Assembly (NCBI GenBank): GCA_015680685.1
Contig: MNCI01003954.1
Coordinates: forward strand, 1-64,000
Source: Gnetum montanum
Taxonomy: Eukaryota > Streptophyta > Gnetopsida > Gnetales > Gnetaceae
DNA: 64,000 nucleotides
Reading direction: 5' to 3'
Positions 1-11,322 of this stretch are shown one piece after another. Position numbers and translations under genes: made by a program. Under the pieces are notes generated by a model. That model was not told the DNA's origin. It made no database searches and saw nothing but the letters and a program-made list of their open reading frames with translations. Each line of letters starts with the position of its first letter. Position 1 is the first letter of the stretch.

Positions 1-1406
1 CTCCAAAACAGTTGAAGGCAAAATCCAGAAAGGCACGACGAGTTGACACTTTTTCTTGCAGCGCATACATAAGTGGCCTTTACGCTCGTTACGCGGCGGT
101 GCGTACCAGTGCGTGGGTCATGATTCAAGTTGCACGCTCCTTACGCTCCACCACGCTCCGCTGCGTGATAAGCGTAAGTTATGCATTATTTACCCTTTAT
201 CACACGCAGTTATGTGATGAACGTAAGTTGTACTTTGTTTACGCTTCACCACGCACGGTTGCGTAGTGAGCGTACGTTACATTTACGCTTTGCCACGCAC
301 AGCTGCTTGGTGAGCGTAAAAACGATCTTGAACTCATTGTTTTTACGTCAGTGCGCTCACACACGCAACACAAAGCAAATGAGCGCAAACGCAGCTGAGA
401 CACACCTATCATGGGCCTGATCTTTACACGCACAGCACGCAATTACACGCACAGCATGCAAAAGAGCGTGTTGTGCGTAGTCGCAGTCCGACTTAAAAGA
501 ATCGCGTCAACAGGATCCGCGACATTCGGGCCCACATCATCAGGGTTGCGCGTGTCGCGGCCTATAAATACTCCGGCTGACAAATATACAAAAAGGGGGG
601 GGAGAGAGAAATTTTTTGAGGAGAGTTGGCAACTTGACAAGAAAATGAACTAGAGCACCAGAGCATTTGATCGCTTTTGTTGGCAGCAGATCAAGAGGAC
701 AAGAGCATTTTCTGAGAAAGGGAACACTTATCGCCTTGAACAGAGAAACAAGAGCAACCTCTTGGTAATCGCTGCAAACATTATCCTTTAGCAAAAACAG
801 AACGCAGCACGCCTGAGTCCTAACAGCAGATCTACCTGAAGCAAAGAAGCAGAGCAGGAATTGCAGAGTCGTCTCGCCCAGTTAGCAGGTTCTGTCGTTC
901 AAAAGATCGACGGACTTCAGAGGTTGACCATTCCTGCACCTAAGCTTTGGGCCTACAAGGTAGATCAGATTTCTGTCCAGACAGTTTTCTTGTTATTTTG
1001 TGCTCATTTTGTATCCAGTTGTTGGGGGTTTTCTCCCATTGTAACGTAATATACACGGAAGCATACATCCGATCCAGCATTGAAACATAGATCTTTGATC
1101 TTTGCAAAATCTACTTGTTTTTCTCTCCCGACTGGCATCTTGCTGGTGTTTTAGCGTTATCTTCGTAGCGATTTATCTACGTTGTTGTCTCCCCATTTTA
1201 CGATCTCTCGCAACAAATCACGTCACGCAAAAATCTGTAATCATCACCGCTTTTACCGACCCGTAAGTCCCTGTCTGATCGACAAGACCGTTCAGGGCAC
1301 CGCGGATTCGTTTTTCCAGCTTAGCCCTCGTGCGGATCCGTGGTTAAAGCTGTGTACACGGAATTTCAATCGGTATTTCCAGCTACCGACGTTTTCCGTC
1401 GTTACA
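1..1406 (+). repeat. 5' LTR of element A (truncated at window edge)
   Basis: The segment matches the 3' LTR of the same element at many points: the CTATAAATACTCC TATA region, the stretch AAGTCCCTGTCT..TCGACAAGACCGTTCAGGG, the run GTGTACACGG, and the terminal TTTTCC.TCGTTACA. By alignment, window position 1 corresponds to about 11670 in the 3' LTR, so roughly 350 bases of the LTR are missing. The upstream half (70-480) is packed with TTACGC/ACGCAC motifs. Confidence 0.85.
563..570 (+). promoter_or_regulatory. LTR TATA box of element A
   Basis: TATAAATA lies at the same place in the 3' LTR (12159-12166) and in the LTR of element D (about 52014). It would position the genomic RNA start some 25-35 bases downstream. 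Confidence 0.7.
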
Positions 1407-1618
1407 CCCACAATGGCCTTAAACTAGCAACTCCATTCTACAGTCATAATAACGCAACCTATCTAGAATCTTTAACAATTCTATTTACACTTTGTATAAA
1501 TAAAGACATAAAATTAAACATAAAATTAAAACCCATAAAGAAAATCTTATGATTGATCATGCCAAGATTCACATTGCCATTGTTCAACCTCATAAATAAA
1601 ATCATGCGTAAATCACAG
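1407..1618. other. Short stretch between LTR and antisense gene, no clear PBS
   Basis: Directly after the LTR there is no recognisable primer-binding site. Instead, 1414-1430 reads ATGGCCTTAAACTAGCA, which resembles a unit of the tandem array found after pol (9535-10140) and before the antisense gene of element D (56665-56920). This suggests that a deletion joined the LTR end to the array that normally precedes the antisense gene. Confidence 0.4.
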
Positions 1619-4600
1619 TTACGCATCCCCCCTAGTACCACTATTGCCTGTATCCCTTAGGTCCACCTCTAAGCCTAAAAAATCATCCTCGAATGGGTCA
1701 TCCGTTTTAGGGAGTATTCCTTCATGAGGAATGTCATCTTCATGGGGTTCTTGCACTAACACTGGTTCCCCAAGAGGACGGTCTGTGTCATTACGCTTGT
1801 CTTCCTGAATGTGCTCCTCATCCTGTCCACCTTCTTCATCCACTCCTTATACCTACATACAATAAATACATAAGCAAAAACCATGATAAAACAAATCAGA
1901 AAATTTAAATTCAATAACACTCAAACTTACTCGCGATGGTCCTGCATCTGCAGCAAAGGGGAGTTGATCTAAATCGACCCACAGGCGTTGCATAATTTCG
2001 TCTTCGGTTAACTCAAACCAAACTCCATCCCCCAAATTAGTTCCAGCCTTCACCTTCCCTTTCTCCACACTAGTCCATCGGGGTGGTTCGGGGAAGAAAG
2101 TAGGGACTGTAGTCTCTTCCCCAGGAAGAGTAATTTCCCTTTCTGGGGACGCGCTTACCGTACCTGCTCCTGGAACTTCTCGAAGGCCTTAGATGCACCA
2201 ATGACATCGAGGAGCACCCGCAAGGATTGAGCCTCAATGGTAGAATCTCGATAGTGCTGATGATAAACGATACTTTCTCGCTTATATAGATGCTTGTGAT
2301 CTTTTTGTTTCTGCCCCCACTCTTGGACGCTTGCACAAAAATCCTTCCAGTCCTGGTTCTTTTGAGCCAAGAGCTCTATTTGCATCCTTTACTCCACCAA
2401 TTCGCGATTGGTTTGCATGCTGTTTCTGACTGCGGTCCAGTAGCGAGCATAGTCAATAACAGACGTACGCCAGTCCTCTTCATCCATTCCTCATGCCTGT
2501 AGGAATTCACATCGTGATCTTAAGTCTTCGACCTCTTTGGTCAAAGACATCCTTTCCTTCTATGACCTCTGTAGCTTCTTCCAAAGGTCTTCATTGACGT
2601 TTTAACTCTCCCACAAGGAGCGGGTCGAGCGTAATGCATATTTATGCATTTCCTCGTAAATGTTGCGTGGCACGACCACACTGCCCAATGAAGGCTCTAC
2701 TATGTCCAGGTCAATGGGCTCTGTAGGGTCCCATCGAAGGTGAGCTCCTGATAACAAATATTATCAAATGTAAATAAACATTATAACCTTATAATAAAAT
2801 AAGCGTACTATAGCCGTAACATACCAGCCCTAGGATCAACGCGCTCGAGGTGCTTAATCATATCACTAACAATGCCTTCCATGAAAGCAAACTTATCAGG
2901 GAATTCCCCCCACACTCTGCTTACAACGGTGGACAGGGATGCACCTCCTTCATCTGTAGCGTAATTAAGTTAAAATTTCTAGTTATTAACAGAATTCCTT
3001 AAAAATTCTAATACACTGATTACCTCTGCCTGTTACAGTGGGGAGTGCATCAATGTTTTCTGCCTCCTCTCTCTCCTCGCACACAAGGGTCTGTGCGTCA
3101 CTTATTCTAACAACCGGGGCCTCCTCTTCCAAAATCAAGGCCCCTTCCCCACGCCGTAATACCACCGCCCCTGTTTCAGGGGTCAACCGCTCTATAGGTC
3201 TCCCTGTTTATGCCACATAACACATCTAAATAATTTAGAATACCTTGAATAAAGTTGCGTAATACAACAATTGCCATAACTTTTACTATGTCTTTACGCT
3301 TACTAGGTGGAGGTTTACTTCGCTGACACCTAACTTGCACAATCCTACCTGTGCCACCTACTGGTTCCGCAGGCACCTCGGTTAGATGAGGCCTTTTACG
3401 CTGAACCGAGGCGTCTACTATCTCTACCGCCAGGCGCTTCCCCCGTGATGCATCACCAGTGTAAGTGGGAAGCACCCCACCTACGTTGTCAGGGCCGCGC
3501 ATTCGAGGTGCCACCACATCCCTAGTCGTTATAGACAACAACTCCCCAATTCCCTCCGGAGGATCTTGTGACCGGGTAGTGCCGAAGAGGTGGGAAATCC
3601 AGGGTTTGGATAATTGGTCTCGGTCCTGTTGCACCGAGACCCCATTCTTCTGGACCACCAAAAATTCGGCAAAACGCCAGAGGCAAGCTATGAAGAAGGT
3701 GAAGTGCACACTGAAACGAGACTTGAGCTTTTGGCGGAGCCTGATCATTTCAGTGCGTAACCCCTCAGCGAAATAGCTTGCCTAGTCGAATTAGGTCCCT
3801 TCCTCCATCACCTCTCACATGATACAGACCTATTCTATAGTAAAGAACTTCCCCTGTGAGAGTGTTTTGGGGAAAGCTCGGGCTCGGAAGAGGGGATAAA
3901 TAGTCTTGGCAACTTCTAATTCGATCTTTTCACATGGAATCCCCTTTGTGTCCTTTTTGGTCCCTAACCACTCCTCCAGCTCTTCCTGGCATTTGACGCT
4001 TCTCCTTGATTTTTCCTCTATGGGAAGACTGTCAGAGGGGACACCGAAGAGGTCAGTAAACAGCTGAGCATCGATATCAAAATGTACACGCACGTTACAC
4101 ATGCGCGTGCAAAAACGTTCAACTCCCTCGTTGAAGGAGTTAACCAGGGTTAACATTTCGCTTGCAGGGACATCAGGGGTTACGACCAGAAATAAATGCA
4201 TCAGCCTCGCTTCCCGCAGCTTAGTGACCAACACAACTGGGGCCGCCGCATGGCCAAGCCAGCGTTGTGCTTCCTTTATGTTGCCATAACGGAAGAGGAG
4301 GGTGTTCGCCTCGCGACCAGAAATCATGATGGTAATCTCCCGAGATTCCCTGACGAATAATACAAGGCATAAGTCAAAATAGCGAAAACACCGTTACACA
4401 ACGTTTCAAAACAAAAAAAAAATATAATATCCTGTACTAATAGCAGCAATGAAACCTTACCAGGTCCAAATGGCAAAGGAAATCAGCATAACAGGTAGGA
4501 TACTTAGGAATTTCGAAGGCCATTTGCCCCATTACATCAACGTGTACGTTGCTAGTGGACGTAAACTCATTTATTGCCGTTTCGGTCCAAGAAAATTTAT

Positions 4601-5582
4601 CATTATTGCCTACTAACCCATTTTCGTTGATGAAAAACTTGTATCATATGGCACATTACTATCCTATGCTTTGCAAATTCAGACATTAGAAAACATATTA
4701 ACAATACCGCCAATAAAACAACTTACCCGCCCGAATAATACACCGTGCTTGGTGGATTATGAAAGTAAGTCGAGATAGGACGAGCCACAAACAAAGTATT
4801 ATACGCGTGATAACAGCTAAATCTGAGCATCTCCTAGATCCAACTTAGACACCTCAATCCTCTGGCGCTAAGTTCGTGGTCTTGGGGACGACCAGTATCA
4901 ATAGTCCTGTCTGTTAGGAAAGCCAGGATGCCTTGTGTAGAACCGACTAACAGATGTTCCAAAATAGGGCCAGCCACATTGCTCGACAAATGCGACCACA
5001 CAATAATATTGTAATTATGCAGCAAAAATTGCAGAAACTCCAGCGCACCCTTCCGGAACCATATAGCCTTCCCCTGCAAACGAGTTTGAGGGGGAGGAAC
5101 ATTGGGTACGAGAGGGTTTATACAACATAAAACCTCGACTATGTCCAAAAAAATTAGGACAGGTTTCACCATGATACTGTACAGAAAATAAACACGTTAC
5201 CATCTAGATTTCGATTGCATGCTTAAACTATAGAAAAATTAAAAAATTACGCTTTATCCATATAGCCGAAATTGCCTAAACCCTTGTAATAGTATAAGGT
5301 TTGTCTCAAACAATGGTGATAGACGTAATACTGTTGTATAAACCCTCGTTTTAACATGAGGTCTACATCCTAAAACTCTAGTTTACGCAGATGATGCAAA
5401 AGGATAAACACAAAAAAAAATCATATCACCAAAAGCAATATTAGTAAGTAAGAGATGGCCTACTGATTCAGGGGAGTGACATCTCTCACTTTGACCAAGG
5501 CCTGTGAAGCACGCTGTAGGTTCCCTTGTACTTTGTCGATTTTAGCCAATTTGGTATTCTTTCCTCTCACCTTCGGTGCCAT
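1619..5582 (-). pseudogene. Antisense multi-exon gene of element A (FCP1/NIF-like domain plus long unknown region)
   Basis: Reading the minus strand, exons are 5582-5464 (starts MAPKVRGKN, basic), 5176-4727 (450 nt), about 4660-4461 (its acceptor is unclear), 4349-3244, 3203-3024, 2953-2825, 2747-1931 and an acidic last part below 1852. Donors include GTAAGT at 4726 and 1930 and GTATGT at 2824; acceptors include TACAG and TATCAG. Exons 1 and 2 join in frame. Exon 2 has KPVLIFLDIVEVL, then KAIWFRKGALEFLQFLL, IIVWSHL and NTLF..NPPSTVY, in the order of an FCP1/NIF HAD phosphatase. The rest matches the gene at 57262-62762 but no family I know. Defects: four stops in exon 4 between about 3830 and 3750, other stops elsewhere, one frameshift between 2155 and 2070, an in-frame TAA just after the last acceptor, and a 40-nt intron (3243-3204) that is very short for a plant. 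It lies antisense to the retrotransposon. Confidence 0.7.
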
Positions 5583-6044
5583 TGTTACTCTCCTGAACAC
5601 CTTCACAAATAACGCGTTGCAATCTTTTACTCTTTCTCCTTCTCTCTGCGACAACCGAAAATTCAAATTCGTGATAGCCAACAGCCTGTTTTCGATAAGA
5701 ACTGCCTACTTATATGCAAAACTAACTGACTTGACATCCAATTAAAGCGAGACTTGCCCAAATGCTGGTGCCAGTATGAGCTAGAACCCAAAGATCAGGG
5801 CATTAATTGTGGTAGATATCGCATGCACTACGGTTCGAAACAACCTTAAACTACTGCATCTTATCACCTCGTAATCAGGTGACATTAATTACAGGCTGTT
5901 CACGGTATCCCTTCACGCTTGGCAACGTCATGTCGTACCTTTTTTCAAAACTACACCACGCATCATACGTTAATACTGGCGACATCTAACTTAGCATTTT
6001 CCTAACCACTTTCATATTTGACAATTTTGTAGGACAGTTGGCAA
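5583..6044. promoter_or_regulatory. Region upstream of both the antisense gene and pol
   Basis: This 460-base non-coding stretch separates the ATG of the antisense gene (reading left) from the pol ORF (reading right). It must hold the promoter or leader of the antisense gene if that gene is transcribed. It probably also holds the splice acceptor or start of pol, for example near GGACAGTTGGCAAATGGG (6030-6047). No certain TATA box or acceptor was identified. Confidence 0.3.
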
Positions 6045-9000
6045 ATGGGCGAAACTTTATCTGCACCCCTAGCCTTAATAGGCCCACATGGGAAAATCAT
6101 TAGACAATTTGATCCCATGCTAGTAGAAACTAACCTTGCCCTCAATGACGCAACCATAGCCACATCGGAAACATCTCTAGACTGGCCACAACAATCGACG
6201 TGTACGCTAGACCTGGAGGCTGGAGATGTAATCGAAGACCCTCTTAACGAGGTCTCTGTGGTTACGCATAAAGGTGAGATTAAAAATCTTAAGGTTAGTT
6301 CTTTACTGGACCAAAAGGCACATGACAACATAAAACAGGTCCTCCAGAACAACATCGCAATGTTCGCATGGTCATACGAAGATATGCTGGGACTAGACCC
6401 AAGATTAATACAACACAACATAATTCTAGATCCCCATATTAAAACAATTAGACAAAAGGCACAAAAAATTAAGCCAGAAGTCACGTTAGCAGTATGTGAT
6501 GAGATCACTAAACTGTACTAGGCTGGTTTCATTCGCGCGGTCGATTACTCAGATTGGGTATCTAATATTGTAGTTGTCCCCAAAAATATCGGAGGGATAC
6601 GCATCTGCATAGACTTTCGAGACTTGAACAAAGCTACAATCAAGGATAATTTCCCACTACCCAGTATCGACCAACTAGTGGATATAACCGCTAGGCATGC
6701 GCTTTTATCCTTCATGGATGGCTTCTTAGGCTATAATCAAATTTGCATTAACTGAGAACAGTAGCTGACAACAACATTCATGAAACCCTGGGGGACCTTT
6801 TGTTACACCATGATGCCTTTTGGTTTAAAAAATGCTGGAGCTACATATCAACGAGCTATGACGTACATCTTTAGCGATTACCTCTTAGGGAGATTGAATG
6901 ATTATGTTAATGATATAGCTGTTAAGTCTATAAGGTCAGAAGATCATTCAGAGGATTTGGAGTTAGTCCTTAAAAGATGCTCTAAATATGACCTCCGGCT
7001 TAACCCAAAGAAGTGTCTATTCGGAGTAAAAATCGGATGCATGCTGGGGTTTGTGGTATCGAAAACTAGTATACGAGTAGACCCTGACAAGGTCAAGGCC
7101 ATTGTTGAATTGACACCTCCTACAAATCTCAAGCAATTACGCGGATTGCAAGGGAGGCTACAATTTATCAGGCGGTTCATTTCGAGACTAACAGATAAGT
7201 TACAACCTATGTAGCATCTGCTTAAAAAGGGAGTTAATTTCGAATGGATAGAAGATTGTCAACATGTGTTTGATAGCTTGAAGCAAGAACTTCAATGCTT
7301 GCCAACAGTATTCCCGCTACAAAGGGACTAACCATTCTACATTTACCTCGTAACCTCAAACGTAGACCTAGCTGCATTACTCTATCAAAAGAGAGGTGAT
7401 GGGTCAGAAGTACCCATCTACTACTTGAGTCATGCCCTATGTGCATATGAAACAAGGTATAATGAAGTAGAGCGTAATTGTTTAGCATTAGTGTTTACGC
7501 TCAAGAAGTGTAAACATTATCTCTTCTGTAGCCAGGTCAACATAATCTGCAAAAATAACATCCTTAGGGCTATTACGCACAGTCTGTATGAAAGTAGTAA
7601 GATAGCTTGTTGGAAAGCTATCACGATAGAATTTGATTTGCACTACATTGGTCAATCTTCTATGAAAGGCCAAGCAATAGCTGACCAATAAATAACATCA
7701 CCTATTGATAGTCAGGCGACCATAGAGCCTGAATTTCTAGACGAGCATGTACATAGTCTAAGCCCTGTTCTAATAGGCCTTGAAACAATGCTACATTTTG
7801 ATGGAGCTTCAACCACTAGAGGCGGCAGTGCCACCATAGTCATTACGCTATCATCTGAGGATGTACGTCTTCACGCTTATCACTTGACCTTTCCCTGTAC
7901 GAACAACGTGGCAGAGTACGAGGGGCTTCTCAGGGGATTATTAATAGCCAAAGAGCTTGATGTTCAACACCTGGCAATTAGGGGCGATTCGATACTTATT
8001 ATAAATCAAATCACAGGAGTCTACGCCTACAAGGCTGCACATTTACAACCCTACTGTGATATGGCTAAAAATCTTCTGAGACAGTTTGCAACAACTGATG
8101 CCCAACACGTGCCTCGAAATGACAACACGCTAGCCGATGCACTGGCTACATTAGCTCTAAATGTGCCGTCGCACCTGTTCGACACTTGTCCCACCTTAAT
8201 AACAGAGTATAAAGATCCTATTATTCAGAAAATGCAAATATCTTCATTGCTCGAGGATAAAATGCCAGAGTGGTACGATAACATTAAAACCTACCTCCTG
8301 CATGGCAAACCACCACATGAGCTAACACGTGCATGAAAAGATGCAATTCACAAGCGAGTTAGGTAGTACGTCATCATAGGAGATAGTACCCTTTGTAGAT
8401 GCTCTTTTGATGGAGTACTACTTACTTGCATCGACAAAGACCAAGCACAACGTATAGTTGGTGAAGTTCATGAGGGATTACGTGGAGGACACGTAGCACC
8501 ACAAGTCATGGCCTCTAAAATCCGTCGCTTAGGGTATTATTGGCTATATATGGAAAAATACTGTCTTACAAAGGTTAGAACGTGCGACACGTGTCAATGT
8601 TACGCGAACCTTATACACGTGTTGCCTACAGAACTACACACGAATCAGATAACATGGCCCTTTCAACGATGGGGATTAGACATTATAGGGCCTATCACAC
8701 CAAAATCTTCCACAGGTCACAGCTTCATAATCATCGCTACTGAGTATTTCACGAAGTGGGTGGAAGCCATTCCTTTGCGAATGATCACATCTCAAGAAAT
8801 CTGCCATTTCATTTTAGATAACATCATAACCAGATTTGACCTCTCGATGACTATAGTGACCGACAATGGGCCACAATTTAGCAGTATGGAAACCAAATCT
8901 TTCTATGATAGCCTTGGTATCAAACAATCTTTTTCCTCTCCTTATTACCCATAAGCGAATGGTCAAGCCGAAGCAACGAACAAGGTCATTATCAACTTGC

Positions 9001-9512
9001 TCAAGAAAATGCTCAACAGCAACAAGAGATGGTGGCATGAAAAGATCCTTTATGTGCTATGGGCGTATCGTACTACATGTAGGACAGCTATAGATAATAC
9101 ACCCTATAGCCTAGTCTATGGATTTGAGGCAGTGCTACCCCTTGAATTACAAGTTCCTTCTCTGCGGATGGTCCTCTCCACGATTATAAATGACGCTCAA
9201 CGCACCGAGTCTCGGATCATGGATTTGGATTCAGTAGAGGAGAAGTGAATACAGATGCTTAATACCATTGAAAAGTATCAAGATAAGCAGAGGCAGAAGC
9301 ACCGTCATAATCTTCAACAACGTCTGATTGAGAAGGGAGATTTGGTTCTCAAGGCCGTTCGCGAACCAGTAGGCAAGTTCTCTGCAAACTGGGAGGGCCC
9401 TTTCTTGGTAGCTGATGTGTATGGCAACGGTGCATTCAAGCTAGTAGATATCAACGACAACGGGTTACCGAATCCCGTGAACCATATATATTTGAAGCGG
9501 TACTACATCTAG
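6045..9512 (+). pseudogene. pol: Pol of element A: RT, RNase H, second RNase H, integrase
   Basis: One uninterrupted frame of 1156 codons carries about ten in-frame stops and no frameshift. RT (about residues 130-390) shows IRICIDFRDLNKATIKDNFP and TFCYTMMPFGLKNAGATYQ. The catalytic box reads YVND instead of YVDD, so the first box Asp is lost. RNase H follows (YYLSHAL.AYETRYNEVE). A second RNase H (from about residue 582) keeps D of FDGAS, E of AEYEGL, D of RGDS and D of NTLADALATLA. Integrase has an H-H-C-C finger (VHEGLRGGH, CDTC), the catalytic Asp of WGLDIIGP and of VTDNGPQF, and Glu of GQAEATNK. It ends with a chromodomain-free tail NPVNHIYLKRYY. Stops such as those at 6519, 7212, 7689, 8334, 8952 and 9246 fit C-to-T change. 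It was active only in an ancestor. Confidence 0.9.
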
Positions 9513-9534
9513 CTGCATATCCAGTGTTAACATC

Positions 9535-10140
9535 AAGCATAACAATCGTCTACTATGACACTAAACTGGCAACAATCGTCCGCTATGACGCTAAACTAGC
9601 ATTCCCCTCATGTGTCTGCCACGATGCTAAACTGGCAATAATCATCCACTACGACGTAAAATTGGCACTACCTGCACGCGTCCGCCATGACGCTAAACTG
9701 GCAATGATTGTTCGCCATGTCGTAAAACTGGCGATGATCATCTACTACGACGTAAAACTGGCAAATTGCAATCATCCGCTACAACGTAAAACTGGCAGTG
9801 TTGTACAGGTCCGCCAAGACATAAAACTGGCATTTCATGCACGCGTCCGCCATGATGCTAAACTGGCATCGGCTGTTCGCCATGACATAAAACTAGCACA
9901 GGTAAGTATTCGTCGGCTGGGACGTGAAACCAGCACAGATTTGTCCCTGGTTCACAACATAAAACTGACATCCATAGCATGGTCTGCTGAGACCATGAAT
10001 CAGCTCTACCACAGTCTGCTACGACATAAAACTAGCATTTTTCATTCTACCCAGACTTTAAACCGGGACCATGGTCTGCTGGGACTTAAAACCAGCAACG
10101 ACAGTCTACCAGGACTTAAAACTGGGACCTACAGACCACC
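9535..10140 (+). repeat. Imperfect tandem array with core ACGCTAAACTGGCA
   Basis: About fifteen degenerate units carry a core like TGACGCTAAACTGGCA, spaced roughly 25-60 bases, often preceded by CGTCCGCYAYGAC. Because unit lengths are often multiples of three, the array stays open in one frame (9524-10189, repeated HDAKLA), but this looks like a by-product of repetition. The same core appears upstream of the antisense gene in element D and once after the 5' LTR of A. Confidence 0.75.
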
Positions 10141-10425
10141 AACATATGAATCAGGCGAGCGTAATTGTCTCTGCACGGCTGCAAAATGAACAGTATGGGA
10201 TGTTGGGACAGCCTCAACATCGCTACCTCACAAGCATTCTGCTGATTCCTTGGATGTACCGAAAGACATACTACTGACTCCTCAGAGATGCCGTCACTGC
10301 ACCCATTTTAGCGATGGCACCTCTGAGAGATTAGTTTCGTTGTCTGGAGCCCTAAAGGAGTTCTCATCAACCACAGCCTTGGGGATCTCTGCTCATCATC
10401 ACTATCAGGCTCTGACTTCACAGAT

Positions 10426-10803
10426 TCACCTAGCTAGTTCTTTGCATAACCAGTTGGGTGTGATGAGTCTGATGTTCTTTGGCGGCGATATGTTGGGCCG
10501 AGCGTCAACATTGAAGACCCTGACCTCTTGCTATGGTTCCTCCTTCACGGCCCGCTCACTCTGTCTCATCCCAAACGGTACCTGTTTCAACAACCTCTCC
10601 GGTCGAGCAATGGTGTCCTCTGTTTTCTTCTTTGGTTGCAGGTTACTTGCTACGAGGATGTCGTTCAAAAGTGCGTTCATCTGAGTGGTGAAATACAGAT
10701 AGCGTTTTGAGATGGCCGTTTAGGTCAGCCTGTCCACTCAGGAGTGCATCCCTGTTTTCCTCATAATCCTACCTATAGCTCTTACTACCCTCCTTAGCCA
10801 TTC
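10426..10803 (-). pseudogene. Second, short antisense ORF between pol and 3' LTR
   Basis: On the minus strand, 10680-10426 gives 85 codons with coding-like composition (QPKKKTEDTIARPERLLKQ, NISPPKNIRLITPNWLCKEL), broken only by one TAG. Upstream, from an ATG at 10803, a second frame reads MAKEGSKSYR, one stop, then DYEENRDALLSGQADLNGH, and shifts frame just before 10680. I do not recognise the protein. It looks hydrophilic and coil-forming. Its place, antisense between integrase and the 3' LTR, matches known extra ORFs of Tat-lineage elements. The neighbouring plus-strand ORF at 10250-10684 is judged to be its shadow. Confidence 0.45.
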
Positions 10804-11307
10804 CATCTACTTGCCTTACGCAAAATGTGAATACGTAGCATACGCTTTCCGCATCTGCATTACAATCAAGTCCATTAACCGACGTAACACAGCTCGCCTA
10901 GTGGAAGCAAAAAAAAAGAGTGGGTTAGCAAAATGGATGAAACACAACTCATCTAGGCCATGCAGATGTAACACAATTCGTCTATGCAAGCCCCTTCATC
11001 TATAATATGACGACATAACTCCATGCAAATGCAATTGCAGGAGAAGGCCTAATTGCATGTGTGAAACACTATACTCACTCATTTGAGTCTTCCCTAAACC
11101 TCACTTAAGTCTTCCCTGAACCTCTCTCCTTTTATCTCTGTAAGAATTCCCTCCCATACCATTTTATCTCCCGTCTCCCTTATTTTTGCACTTCTGCTTT
11201 GACAGGGCGACACTTGAATAACCGTTGATGAACGCTATTGGTACTTTCACCCATTCAGTGTTTCATATTCTTTGTTGACATCTTTTGGGCAAGCCCTCTA
11301 AACGTTA
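10804..11307. other. Non-coding 3' region of element A
   Basis: No gene is seen. The stretch lies between the short antisense ORF and the PPT, and contains near-repeats such as ACACAACTCATCTAGGCCATGCAGATG and TAACACAATTCGTCTATGCAAG, plus a pyrimidine-rich part at 11080-11210. It could contain the promoter of the short antisense ORF. Confidence 0.3.
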
Positions 11308-11322
11308 ACAAAGAGGGGCCAT
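11308..11322 (+). promoter_or_regulatory. Polypurine tract of element A
   Basis: AACAAAGAGGGGCCA lies directly before the inferred LTR start TTGAAACACCG. It would prime plus-strand DNA synthesis. The LTR of element D starts with the same TGAAACACC (50852). Confidence 0.65.

Noticed and set aside
6002-6508. A 168-codon minus-strand ORF
   Set aside because: It mirrors the pol N-terminal region, which is conserved at protein level between elements A and D on the plus strand.
9524-10189. A 221-codon plus-strand ORF with HDAKLA repeats
   Set aside because: It follows from the tandem array keeping frame. No start context or conserved non-repeat part was seen.
10250-10684. A 144-codon plus-strand ORF downstream of pol
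   Set aside because: The opposite strand has a more protein-like frame (Lys/Glu/Pro-rich, few stops). The plus ORF is Ser/Leu-rich, as expected of a shadow.
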